Shown piece after piece: positions 41,617 to 49,123 of a DNA stretch of 64,000 bases. Each line of letters starts with the position of its first letter. The stretch's first letter is position 1. Both the position numbers and the translations under genes were made by a program. Below the pieces are notes generated by a model. The model had not been told where the DNA came from, searched no databases, and saw nothing but the letters and a program-made list of their open reading frames with translations. Source of the stretch: Mycobacterium parmense (GTDB taxonomy: Bacteria > Actinomycetota > Actinomycetes > Mycobacteriales > Mycobacteriaceae); contig NZ_AP022614.1 in assembly GCF_010730575.1 (NCBI RefSeq), positions 2,852,001-2,916,000 on the forward strand. Reading direction: 5' to 3'.

Positions 41617-42390
41617 TCAGCCCCGCACGACCAGCACCGAGCAGTCGGGGTAGCCCACGATCGGGTGGCAGTTCGGGGTCGCCAGGCCCGCGATCTGTTC
41701 GGCGTCGGCGCTGCCCACCACGGCCAGCCTGATCGCGCCGCCGCGCTGGTCGCCGACCCAGACACCGCTGCCCGCGGCAACGGTCTGGACGTGCACGTCC
41801 GGATAGCGCCGGACCCAGCTGTTCAGCCGGCGATCGATCTGCCGCACCGTGGCGTGGCGCCGCCGCCCCTCCTCCATGGCCTGGTGCACCACCTCGTCGT
41901 TGTCGGGCTCGTCGTTGAGCACTACCGCGATCACCCCGAGGTCCGTCGGCGATCCGTCGGGATTGGTCCGGATGATCGCGACGGGACACGGCGCGCGCTC
42001 GACCAGCGCGGCGGCGGTGGGGCCCAGCAGCCCGTCGGACGCCCATCCCCGCCTGGCCGTACCCACGCAAACCATGGCGGCCGAGTGCGATTCGGCGATC
42101 AGCACCTGTGCGGGATCCCCGGAGAGCACGGCCGTCTCCACCTCGACGAGCTTTCCCCGGCTCCGGGCGGCGCTGTGGACGGCGGACTGCGCTTCAGCGA
42201 GCGCGGTTTCGGCGCGCTCCAGCTCCCACTCGGAGCCGCGTGCCGTCCGCTCGGGGCGGGAGATGACGTAGAGGAGGCGAAGCGGCAGCTGCCGGGCGGT
42301 CGCCTCGTCGATGGCCCACGTGGCGGCGTTGGCCGCGGCCCGGGAACCGTTGACGCCCACGATCACCGCCTTCGAGTCCAGCTCCGTCAT
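41617..42390 (-). CDS. Universal stress protein upstream of dosR (Rv3134c-position)
   Basis: A 257-residue USP protein. The first domain has VIVGVNGSRAAANAATWAIDEA and a loop VCVGTARRGWASDGLLGPTAAAL followed by CPVAIIR, an altered but recognisable nucleotide site. The second part ends YPDCSVLVVRG without a glycine loop. It has the same layout as the USP at 36238. Its place directly before dosR-dosS matches Rv3134c, whose promoter drives dosR autoregulation in M. tuberculosis. ATG at 42390; a DosR box lies 62 bases upstream. Confidence 0.87.
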   Translation of the reverse strand: MTELDSKAVIVGVNGSRAAANAATWAIDEATARQLPLRLLYVISRPERTARGSEWELERAETALAEAQSAVHSAARSRGKLVEVETAVLSGDPAQVLIAESHSAAMVCVGTARRGWASDGLLGPTAAALVERAPCPVAIIRTNPDGSPTDLGVIAVVLNDEPDNDEVVHQAMEEGRRRHATVRQIDRRLNSWVRRYPDVHVQTVAAGSGVWVGDQRGGAIRLAVVGSADAEQIAGLATPNCHPIVGYPDCSVLVVRG

Positions 42391-42451
42391 GTCGGCTCCT
42401 GAATCAGTTTTGTTTCCTGACCGCCAGGCTATTGCGGTCCCGCACCCGGCG

Positions 42452-42471
42452 GAGGGGTCGTTGGGCCCCAA
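42452..42471 (-). promoter_or_regulatory. DosR-like box upstream of usp-dosR-dosS
   Basis: GAGGGGTCGTTGGGCCCCAA agrees with the 20-mer DosR consensus at 14 positions, including the complete right end CCCSAA. It is in the gap between pfkB and the USP gene and would give DosR autoregulation. I found no convincing second core at 21-22 bp. Confidence 0.6.
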
Positions 42472-42490
42472 CCTCGGATGCCGTTCGTCC

Positions 42491-43483
42491 TCAGGGTGCG
42501 GGCACGGTTGAACGGGTGAGCTCCTCGGGCTCGGGGACCGATTCGAACAACCTCTCGACGTCCGCGCGCTCGCACGCGGCGGTGCCCGGTGTCATCAGCA
42601 TCGCCGCACCCGCCGCGATGCCCAGCCCGACGGACTTCACGATGGGCCAGCCGCGGCCGAGCCCGGTCGCGATCGCGGCGACCATCGCGTCGCCGGCCCC
42701 CACGCCGCTTCCGGCCGGCATCGGGATCGCTGCGAAGCGCCGGCTTTCGCGGCGCGTCGCGAGCAGCGCCCCCCGCGAACCCACCGACACCAGCACCGCG
42801 CGTGCGCGACCGGCTTCGACCAGCCAGTGGGCTGCGGCCAGCTGCTCGGCCTCGGTGGCCAGCGGCCGGTCGACGCACTCGCGGAGTTCGCGGACGCTTG
42901 CCTTCAGCAGGAAGACCCCTGAGGACAGGTGACGCAGCCCGCCGCCGGAGGTGTCCACGATCAGGCGGGCGCCCAGCTGATGGCAGATGTCGGCGACCTG
43001 CTGGTAGAAGTCGGCGGGAACGCCCGGGGGCAGGCTGCCGCTGGCCACCACGTAGTCGGCCGATTCCGCCGCAGCCCGTAACTCATCCAGGCAGCCTTCC
43101 TGCTCGGCGAACGTCAGCCGCGGTCCCGGGAGGACGAAGCGGTACTGCTGGCCGCTGCTGCCTTCGTTGACGGTGAAGCTTTCCCGCGTGGCCGCGGCGA
43201 TCGCGACGTGCCGAAAGGGCACCGCCGCGTCCTTGAGCAGCGACATCACCACGTCCCCGGTCGGGCCGCCGGCGGGGAACACCGCCGACACCGACGCGCC
43301 CAGCACCCGCGCGATACGGGCGACGTTGATGCCTCCGCCGCCCGCGTCGTATCGCGGTGTCGCACAACGCAATTTGTCGGTCGGACGCACCATGTCGACG
43401 CTGGTCGTGATGTCGAGCGCCGGGTTCATCGTCAGCGTCACGATCTGCGCGCGGCGGCTCCCCGACTCGGCTGGCGTCTGCAC
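42491..43483 (-). CDS. pfkB: PfkB-family phosphofructokinase (Rv2029c-like)
   Basis: A 330-residue ribokinase-fold sugar kinase. It opens with IVTLTMNPALDITTSV, the PfkB/FruK/LacC signature, then YDAGGGGINVARIARVLGA (substrate binding) and ends with the catalytic AGSGVGAGDAMVAAIATGL (GAGD anion hole and Asp base). The likely reaction is fructose-6-phosphate to fructose-1,6-bisphosphate. Rv2029c is the DosR-induced homologue, thought to sustain glycolysis in hypoxia. The start is GTG at 43483, three bases after the stop of the fusion gene upstream, so they are co-transcribed from the hspX promoter. Confidence 0.9.
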   Translation of the reverse strand: MQTPAESGSRRAQIVTLTMNPALDITTSVDMVRPTDKLRCATPRYDAGGGGINVARIARVLGASVSAVFPAGGPTGDVVMSLLKDAAVPFRHVAIAAATRESFTVNEGSSGQQYRFVLPGPRLTFAEQEGCLDELRAAAESADYVVASGSLPPGVPADFYQQVADICHQLGARLIVDTSGGGLRHLSSGVFLLKASVRELRECVDRPLATEAEQLAAAHWLVEAGRARAVLVSVGSRGALLATRRESRRFAAIPMPAGSGVGAGDAMVAAIATGLGRGWPIVKSVGLGIAAGAAMLMTPGTAACERADVERLFESVPEPEELTRSTVPAP

Positions 43484-43486
43484 GGG

Positions 43487-45526
43487 TCACAGGCCGCTCG
43501 GGTAGGTTTCCGGCATCTCGCCGGCGATCCACAGGCTCGTCGGCTCGAGGGGCTCGAGCGCCCGGGTCCTGTCGATGTGGATCATCGCGTCGAACTGGTC
43601 GGCGGGCCGGACGTGGAAGTAATGGCTCTGCCGCTCGGTTTCGGGGCGGTAGATCACCCCGATGGCGCGTCCCAGCCGGACGGCACCCAGCGGCCCGGCG
43701 GCCTCCGGACCCAGGCGCGCCGACAGCAGGAAGGCCTCGCCGCCGGTCTCGTGCAGGAGTTCCTCGATGCTCCCGTTGAGCGCCGGGCGGACGGCCTTGC
43801 GCTCGGCGACGCCACCCCAATCGCTGGCGGCGGTCACCGTGCCCGAGTAGGTGCTCATCCCGATCAGACGGGCGTCGTCGCCATACCGCTGCCGCACGAG
43901 CTGCCCCAGCGTGAGCTGCCCGTCGGAGGACACCTCGGTTGCCCGCGCATCGCCGACGTGAGAGTTGTGCGCCCACACCACTATTCGGGCTGACGGCGTG
44001 TCCAGGTGACGGTCCAGGTGATTCAGGAGGGCCTCGAGGGTCTGCGCCATGTGCTTGTCCCGCAAATTCCACGAGGTGACCCGACCGCTGAACATCGCCC
44101 GGTAGTACACCTCCGCGTTGCGGACCGTCTGCGCGTTCTGGTGGGTGTAGAACAGCTCGTCCTCGGCGAGCAACCCATCCGTGCGCGCATACGCCAGCGC
44201 ATTGCGCTGGATGTCGACCAGCTGCTCGATCGCCTCTTTCTCGCACGACGGCCCGGCGCCGAACGCCGCCGAGAAACCGTACGCCTGACCGTCGTCTGCC
44301 GACGCGTGGTCGAAGCAGGCATAGCGCTCGCGCGCTCGCGCCGCCGCCTTCGGGTCCACGGCGTCGAGGTAGGCGATCACTTCGGCCATCGACCGATGCA
44401 GGCTGTAGAGGTCCAGGCCGTAGAAGCCAGCCTGGACCCGGCCGTTGGACTCGTGCAGGCGGTTGCGGGCGCGCAGCCAGTCGACGAAGTCGCGGACCAC
44501 CACGTTGCGCCACATCCAGGCGGGGAAGCGCTCGAATCCGCTCAGCGCTTCGTCTGCGCTTTCGGCTTCACCGATGCCGCGAACGTAGCGATTCACCCGG
44601 TAGGCGTCGGGCCAGTCCGCCTCGGCGGCCACGGCGCAGAAACCCTTCTCCTCGATCAGCCACTTGGTGATCTCGGCGCGAGCCTCGTAGAACTCGTGGG
44701 TGCCGTGTGAGCTTTCACCGATCAGCACGACGCGGGCGTCGCCGATGATCTGCGCCAACGCCTCGCGCGGCGGGACACCCTGGGGCGCATCGATGGCCAC
44801 GCTCCTGAGCACCTCGGCCGGCGTCGCGGGCGCGGTCCTCACGGGAGTCCCGGTGGTGGGGGTGGCGAGCAGCCGGCGCACCTCTTCGTCGGTGACCTGG
44901 CGGAAATCCCAGAACGACTCGCCCACCGCGAAGAACGGGGTCGGCATGCTGGCGCACACCACATCGTCGACCAGTCCGGCGAATTCCCGGCAGGTGGATT
45001 CTGGCGCGGCGGGCACCGCGATCACGATGTGCGCGGGATCGGCTTCGCGCAGCGCCTGCACGGCCGCGAACATGCTTGCGCCGGTGGCCACGCCGTCATC
45101 GACCAGGATGACGGTTCTGCCGGTCACGTCGATCGGCGGACGCCCGTCGCGGTAGGAGGCTTCGCGCCGCGCCAGCTCTCGGCCCTCGCGCTCGGCGATG
45201 GCCCGCAGTTCCTGCGGGGTGATCCGCAGGCCGCGCACGACGTCGTCGTTGATCACGACCCGGCCTCCGCTCGCCAGCGCGCCGACGGCGAACTCCTCGT
45301 GGCCGGGGGCGCCGAGTTTGCGGACGATGAAGGCGTCCAGCGGTGCGTGCAGGGCGGCGGCCACCTCCCACGCGACCGGCAATCCACCCCGCGCAAGGCC
45401 CAGGACGATCACGTCGTCGCGGTCGCGGTAGGCGCCGAGGAGAGTGGCCAGCACCCGGCCCGCCTCGCCGCGATCGCGGAAAACGCGCCGCGGCGAGTGC
45501 CGAATTGCGTCAGCTGTTCTGGTCAT
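43487..45526 (-). CDS. Phosphoribosyltransferase-erythromycin esterase fusion (Rv2030c-like)
   Basis: A 679-residue fusion. Residues 15-215 are a type I phosphoribosyltransferase domain with [18 protein letters not shown] as the PRPP loop and [18 protein letters not shown] at the N-terminus. Residues 235-679 are an erythromycin-esterase-like domain with [18 protein letters not shown] (His-Glu of the EreA active site), [14 protein letters not shown], and [14 protein letters not shown]. This is the layout of DosR-regulated Rv2030c. The esterase fold does not prove macrolide hydrolysis; the natural substrate is unknown. ATG at 45526 lies 13 bases after hspX. Confidence 0.9.
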   Translation of the reverse strand: MTRTADAIRHSPRRVFRDRGEAGRVLATLLGAYRDRDDVIVLGLARGGLPVAWEVAAALHAPLDAFIVRKLGAPGHEEFAVGALASGGRVVINDDVVRGLRITPQELRAIAEREGRELARREASYRDGRPPIDVTGRTVILVDDGVATGASMFAAVQALREADPAHIVIAVPAAPESTCREFAGLVDDVVCASMPTPFFAVGESFWDFRQVTDEEVRRLLATPTTGTPVRTAPATPAEVLRSVAIDAPQGVPPREALAQIIGDARVVLIGESSHGTHEFYEARAEITKWLIEEKGFCAVAAEADWPDAYRVNRYVRGIGEAESADEALSGFERFPAWMWRNVVVRDFVDWLRARNRLHESNGRVQAGFYGLDLYSLHRSMAEVIAYLDAVDPKAAARARERYACFDHASADDGQAYGFSAAFGAGPSCEKEAIEQLVDIQRNALAYARTDGLLAEDELFYTHQNAQTVRNAEVYYRAMFSGRVTSWNLRDKHMAQTLEALLNHLDRHLDTPSARIVVWAHNSHVGDARATEVSSDGQLTLGQLVRQRYGDDARLIGMSTYSGTVTAASDWGGVAERKAVRPALNGSIEELLHETGGEAFLLSARLGPEAAGPLGAVRLGRAIGVIYRPETERQSHYFHVRPADQFDAMIHIDRTRALEPLEPTSLWIAGEMPETYPSGL

Positions 45527-45539
45527 GGTCGTGCCGCGG

Positions 45540-45977
45540 TCACTTTCCGTTCGAGGGCTTCACCTGCACGTGCCGCTCGGTCGCCTTCGGCTCGGTGACC
45601 GCCATCGAGACGGTGAGAATGCCTTGGTCGTAAGCGGCCTCGATGTTCTCCTCGTCGACACCGGGCGGCAGCGAGACGGTCCGCACGAACGAGCCGTAGG
45701 AGAATTCCGATCGCCCGTCGAAGTCCTTCTTCTCGCTGCGCTCGGCCTTGATGGTGAGTTGGCCGTCGCGCACGGTGATGTCGAGATCCTTTGCCGGATC
45801 GACGCCCGGCATCTCGGCGCGCACGATGTAGCGGCCGTCCCTCATCTCGTCCTCGAGCCGCATGACGCGGGTGTCGAAGGCGGGACGCAGTCCGGTGAGG
45901 GCGGGAAATCCGGCGAAAAGGTCCGAGAACTCGGGAAAGAGCGACCTCGTCCGGCGCCGGGCGGGAAGAGTGGTCAT
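45540..45977 (-). CDS. hspX: Alpha-crystallin HspX (Acr), dormancy chaperone
   Basis: A 145-residue small heat-shock protein nearly collinear with HspX/Rv2031c: [47 protein letters not shown] and [22 protein letters not shown] are family-specific. The alpha-crystallin domain covers about residues 40-135. It is an ATP-independent chaperone accumulating in hypoxic mycobacteria. ATG at 45977. Paired DosR boxes lie 66-101 bases upstream. It heads the operon hspX - esterase fusion - pfkB, as in M. tuberculosis. Confidence 0.95.
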   Translation of the reverse strand: MTTLPARRRTRSLFPEFSDLFAGFPALTGLRPAFDTRVMRLEDEMRDGRYIVRAEMPGVDPAKDLDITVRDGQLTIKAERSEKKDFDGRSEFSYGSFVRTVSLPPGVDEENIEAAYDQGILTVSMAVTEPKATERHVQVKPSNGK

Positions 45978-46042
45978 GGGTGTCTCCTGTGTCGGTCGAC
46001 TACTGCCGACTCAATCCGACCAGCCGGCCCGGCCGGGCGGTA

Positions 46043-46078
46043 GGGACCGAAGTCCCGGGCTTGCGGGTCGTTCGTCGG
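46043..46078 (-). promoter_or_regulatory. Paired DosR boxes upstream of hspX
   Basis: Core 1, GGGACCGAAGTCCC at 46043-46056, matches 12 of 14 consensus positions and is a near-perfect palindrome. Core 2, GGGTCGTTCGTCGG at 46065-46078, matches 9. The centres are 22 bp apart, the arrangement known for the M. tuberculosis hspX promoter. Confidence 0.85.
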
Positions 46079-46111
46079 CTCGCACGCACGGGCGCCGCGC
46101 CGGAGCTCATG

Positions 46112-46390
46112 TCACCCTTTCGATCCCTGGGCGCCCTTGTGCCGGATCGCGTCCTGCACCGCGGCGAACCGTGAGCGGGCCCGCTCGTCGGCGGCCTGCT
46201 GCTCGGCGGCCGTGACGACGATGGCGTCGGGGCCCGGGAACACGGTGGTCTCCTCGCCCGTAGTGAGCCACCGGACCCGATACGGCGGAGCGCCGTCGGG
46301 GGTGCGGATCGCGGTGATCAACCCGCGCGACTCCCGGTGCCCCACCGCGCCGCTCTTGATGACGAGCCAGTCGCCGACGCAGGCCTTCAT
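46112..46390 (-). CDS. DUF1918 domain-containing protein
   Basis: A 92-residue protein of the DUF1918 family: KACVGDWLVIKSGAVGHRESRGLITAI, then PPYRVRWLTTGEETTVFPGPDAIV, a small SH3-like beta domain, and a charged helical tail (AADERARSRFAAVQDAIR). Its ATG overlaps the stop of the nitroreductase gene as ATGA, so the two are translationally coupled and share the DosR boxes upstream of the nitroreductase. The function is unknown; nucleic-acid or small-ligand binding is possible from the fold. Confidence 0.82.
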   Translation of the reverse strand: MKACVGDWLVIKSGAVGHRESRGLITAIRTPDGAPPYRVRWLTTGEETTVFPGPDAIVVTAAEQQAADERARSRFAAVQDAIRHKGAQGSKG

Positions 46391-47340
46391 GACCGCACCT
46401 CGAAGACGTCGCTCAGGGGTCGCCGCGGCGTCGGTTCCGGCTGCCCCGCACCCGGGGGCGCCATACCGACACGCACCACAACCTGAGGCGTCGCCCCTCG
46501 GTCGGTGATGAGCTCGGAGACGATGTCGCGGCTGGCCGCCAGCTCGGTCACATGGGTCACGGGGCACGTCGCCAGGCCCGCGATCGTGGCTTCCAACAGG
46601 ATCGCCGAGAGCGCCTGTCCACAATCCAAGGCGTCGGCGCGGGTGTCCCCGAACGTCGACAGCACGAGGATCTTCGCGTGGTCCTCGACCTCCGGCGCAG
46701 CCGTCTCGGCGTGTTCGCCGGCCGGGAATCGCCGGTTCACCTCGACGTCGTGCGACCCCTCGGGCCATGTGAAACCCCCGGTCCACCAACGCAATTCCTG
46801 GTGGTAAGGGTCGTCGTAGCGGCGCAGGGCCTCGTTGAGCGCGGATGCCTCAACCAGCCGCGGGCGCGCGTCGTCGGCCAGCACGTCGAGAGCGATCACG
46901 TCGCGGTCGACCGCGCCCCGCAGCACCGGCTCGAGCGATCCCCAAACCTCGGGTGGGCCAAACGGTCGCCGGTCGGTCCGGCGACGCAGAATCGCCGCGG
47001 CACGGTCGCGCCTCGCCTCGGCGACGTAGTCCATGGGAGTCGAGTCGATCGAGGCAAGGTGGTCGAGGTTGTTGGGGTTGGGAAACGCATCGACATTGCT
47101 CTCCCAGCCGCCGGCACTCAGCGCGACCCGGAAGTGGTCGAGAACCGCACCGCAGCTGATGACCGCCTGGCGGCCCGAGGAGTCGGTCGAGGCCACGATC
47201 CGGCCCGGGTCGACGTACAGGTCGACACCCGTTTCGCCGGCAACCCATCGCCACGGCTGGCTGTTGTGCAGCGAGGGTGCGCGGCAGGCCAGCTCCACCG
47301 CCCTGCTGATCACCTTGGTGTCGACCGTCGTCCGCGTCAT
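46387..47340 (-). CDS. Acg-type nitroreductase-like flavoprotein (Rv3131/Rv2032-like)
   Basis: A 317-residue Acg-family protein. Conserved blocks are ACRAPSLHNSQPWRWV, VISCGAVLDHFRVALSAGGW, AAILRRRTDRRPF, and LDCGQALSAILLEATIAGLATCPVTHV, ending PTPRRPLSDVFEVR. In the M. tuberculosis hspX locus Rv2032 (acg) is divergent from hspX; here this gene lies upstream on the same strand. ATG at 47340 follows AGGTGAG; a TTG one codon earlier is the longer option. It is divergent from a second paralogue at 47536, with DosR boxes between them. Confidence 0.85.
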   Translation of the reverse strand: MTRTTVDTKVISRAVELACRAPSLHNSQPWRWVAGETGVDLYVDPGRIVASTDSSGRQAVISCGAVLDHFRVALSAGGWESNVDAFPNPNNLDHLASIDSTPMDYVAEARRDRAAAILRRRTDRRPFGPPEVWGSLEPVLRGAVDRDVIALDVLADDARPRLVEASALNEALRRYDDPYHQELRWWTGGFTWPEGSHDVEVNRRFPAGEHAETAAPEVEDHAKILVLSTFGDTRADALDCGQALSAILLEATIAGLATCPVTHVTELAASRDIVSELITDRGATPQVVVRVGMAPPGAGQPEPTPRRPLSDVFEVRS

Positions 47341-47398
47341 CAACGCTCACCTGCCTCCCGATGACTACGACCCTCTGACACGTTGACCGCGCGCGCCA

Positions 47399-47433
47399 GG
47401 GTCCTTGGTCCCCAGCGCGGCGTCATCGGGCCC
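47399..47433. promoter_or_regulatory. Paired DosR-like boxes between divergent nitroreductase genes
   Basis: Core 1, GGGTCCTTGGTCCC at 47399-47412 (11 of 14, followed by CA as in the consensus), and core 2, GCGTCATCGGGCCC at 47420-47433 (8 of 14). The centres are exactly 21 bp apart. They are 59 bases from the leftward start and 103 bases from the rightward start, so they mainly suit the leftward gene. Confidence 0.65.
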
Positions 47434-47535
47434 GCGCACCACCTGATGACTTTCGTCTCTAGTGCGGCGTGCGGCGTGCGGCAAACGATGAAGGCACCAG
47501 GCGACACAGCAGCTTGGCCCGGCAGCTAGGACCCC

Positions 47536-48567
47536 ATGGATGTCAGCGCACGCGTCGACATGACCCGCGAATGCGGCACCGCCAGCACCCATGCCGGCCC
47601 GGACATCGAGGTGATCCGCCAAGCGGTGTTGCTGGCGGGCCGGGCGCCGTCGGTGCACAACAGCCAGCCCTGGCGGTGGGTGACCGAAGACGGGAAGCTG
47701 CGCCTGTTCGTCGATCGGCGTCGGGCCGTGCCCGGCGCCGATCCGTCGGGCCGCGAGACGATCCTCAGCTGTGGCGTCGTGCTCGATCATGTCCGGGTCG
47801 CCATGCTCGCCGCGGGCTGGCAGGCGCGCATCAGGCGTTTCCCCGACCCCCTGGACCCCGACAACCTGGCAACGATCGAATTCGCCCCCGCCGCAATGGT
47901 TTCCCGGAATGACCGGGACCGCGCGGGGGCCATCCTGCAACGCCGGACCGACCGGCTGCCGCTGGGGCGGCCCACCTACTGGCACCTGCTGGAGCCCGGT
48001 CTGCGCGGCGCCTGTGACCAGAACCTGGTGATGCTCGACGTGCTGCCCGACGAGGCACGGCCCAGGCTGGCCAAGGTGTCCCGGCTCACCGAGGTGCTGC
48101 GCCGCGACGACGCGACCTATCGCGCCGAACTCGACTGGTGGACATCGCCGTTCGCGCTCGCCGAGGGCGTACCGCCCAGCGCGCTGTTGTCCGAGCGGGA
48201 GAGCCGCCGGGTCGACATCGGGCGCGCCTTCCCGGCGCGCGGCCACGGTGACCGGCGCCCCGAGGTGGCAGCGGACTGGTCGAAAATCCTTGTGCTGTCC
48301 ACTCCGGACGACACCAGGGTGGACGTCCTGCGGTGCGGCGAGGCGCTGTCGGCCGTGCTACTCGAGTGCACCACCGCTTCGGTCGCCACCTGCACGCTGA
48401 CGCACCTGATCGAGATCGAGGAGAGCCGCGACATCGTGCGCGGCCTGCTCGACAAGCGGGGCCGCCCGCAGGTGCTGATCCGCGCCGGGATCGCCCCGCC
48501 GGCGGAGCATCTTGCGGCTCCGACGCCGCGGCGTCCGCTGGACGACGTGTTGAAAGTCCACCTGTGA
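47536..48567 (+). CDS. Acg-type nitroreductase-like flavoprotein
   Basis: A 343-residue Acg-family paralogue with a longer N-terminus (about 25 extra residues). It has AGRAPSVHNSQPWRWV, TILSCGVVLDHVRVAMLAAGW, GAILQRRTDRLPL, LRCGEALSAVLLECTTASVATCTLTHL and the C-terminal PTPRRPLDDVLKVHL. It is closest in wording to the paralogue at 26542 (GEALSAVLLECT, TCTLTH). It is monocistronic, divergent from the gene at 46387. The start codon ATG 47536 follows AGCTAGGACCCC, a poor ribosome-binding site; the internal ATG at 47560 is an alternative. Confidence 0.84.
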   Translation: MDVSARVDMTRECGTASTHAGPDIEVIRQAVLLAGRAPSVHNSQPWRWVTEDGKLRLFVDRRRAVPGADPSGRETILSCGVVLDHVRVAMLAAGWQARIRRFPDPLDPDNLATIEFAPAAMVSRNDRDRAGAILQRRTDRLPLGRPTYWHLLEPGLRGACDQNLVMLDVLPDEARPRLAKVSRLTEVLRRDDATYRAELDWWTSPFALAEGVPPSALLSERESRRVDIGRAFPARGHGDRRPEVAADWSKILVLSTPDDTRVDVLRCGEALSAVLLECTTASVATCTLTHLIEIEESRDIVRGLLDKRGRPQVLIRAGIAPPAEHLAAPTPRRPLDDVLKVHL

Positions 48568-48572
48568 AGCGA

Positions 48573-48608
48573 ACAACTTTGGTCCCCGCAGCGCGTGACC
48601 TTCGACCG
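48573..48608 (+). promoter_or_regulatory. Paired DosR-like boxes upstream of the PPOX-fold gene
   Basis: Core 1, ACAACTTTGGTCCC at 48573-48586 (10 of 14), and core 2, GTGACCTTCGACCG at 48595-48608 (9 of 14), have centres 22 bp apart. They end 83 bases before the ATG at 48692. A third half-like match, CCGGGACTTG at 48645-48654, lies nearer the gene. Confidence 0.55.
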
Positions 48609-48691
48609 GCGCCGCGCGCGGTTTTCTTGCATAGCCTTGCCGCACCGGGACTTGCTTAGAGCGCGACCGCGCATTGATGAAGGGGAACGCT

Positions 48692-49123
48692 ATGTCGATG
48701 ATCGAGGACGGGGTGAACATCCTGCCCGCACACGAATGCTGGGAGCTGTTGGCGGGTGTGGCGCTGGGGCGACTGGTCACCAGTGTCGACGGCCAGCCTG
48801 AGATCTTCCCGGTCAACTACGTGGTTCAGCGCCGCACCATCCTCTTCCGCACCGCGGAGGGGACCAAGTTGGTCAGCACCGCGATCAACCGGCACGTGCT
48901 GTTCGAGGCCGACGATCACAACGTCGCCGAGGGGTGGAGCGTGATCGTCAAGGGCACCGCGCGCTCGCTGCGCACCGACGAGGAGATCGAGGATGCCGAA
49001 CACGCCCAGGTGCTGCCGTGGACGGCGTCGGAGAAATCGCACTACGTGCGGATCGTCCCGGAGACGATCACGGGGCGGCGCTTCCGTTTCGGCTTCCCGG
49101 TGGACAAGTCGATGCGTGCCTGA
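48692..49123 (+). CDS. Pyridoxamine 5'-phosphate oxidase-fold protein (Rv3129/Rv0080-like)
   Basis: A 143-residue split-barrel flavin/F420/haem-binding-type protein. CWELLAGVALGRLVTSVDGQPEIFPVNYVV is the hallmark N-terminal half; the strand TILFRTAEGTKLVSTAI and later SVIVKGTARSL complete the barrel. DosR-regulated members in M. tuberculosis are Rv3129 and Rv0080. Probably an oxidoreductase or nitro/flavin-related protein; the cofactor is not evident. ATG at 48692 follows AAGGGGAA; TTG/ATG at 48674/48677 would add only a few residues. Its last 82 bases overlap the 3' end of the convergent DUF2156 gene. Confidence 0.85.
   Translation: MSMIEDGVNILPAHECWELLAGVALGRLVTSVDGQPEIFPVNYVVQRRTILFRTAEGTKLVSTAINRHVLFEADDHNVAEGWSVIVKGTARSLRTDEEIEDAEHAQVLPWTASEKSHYVRIVPETITGRRFRFGFPVDKSMRA

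Noticed and set aside
42428..42441. GCTATTGCGGTCCC as a partner for the dosR-operon box
   Set aside because: 8 of 14 matches, but centres are 27 bp apart, outside the spacing seen at the other promoters.
48647..48660. GGGACTTGCTTAGA as a third DosR box before the PPOX gene
   Set aside because: Left half only; it may be a degenerate site, but it is not supported without binding data, so it is mentioned only within the paired-box entry.
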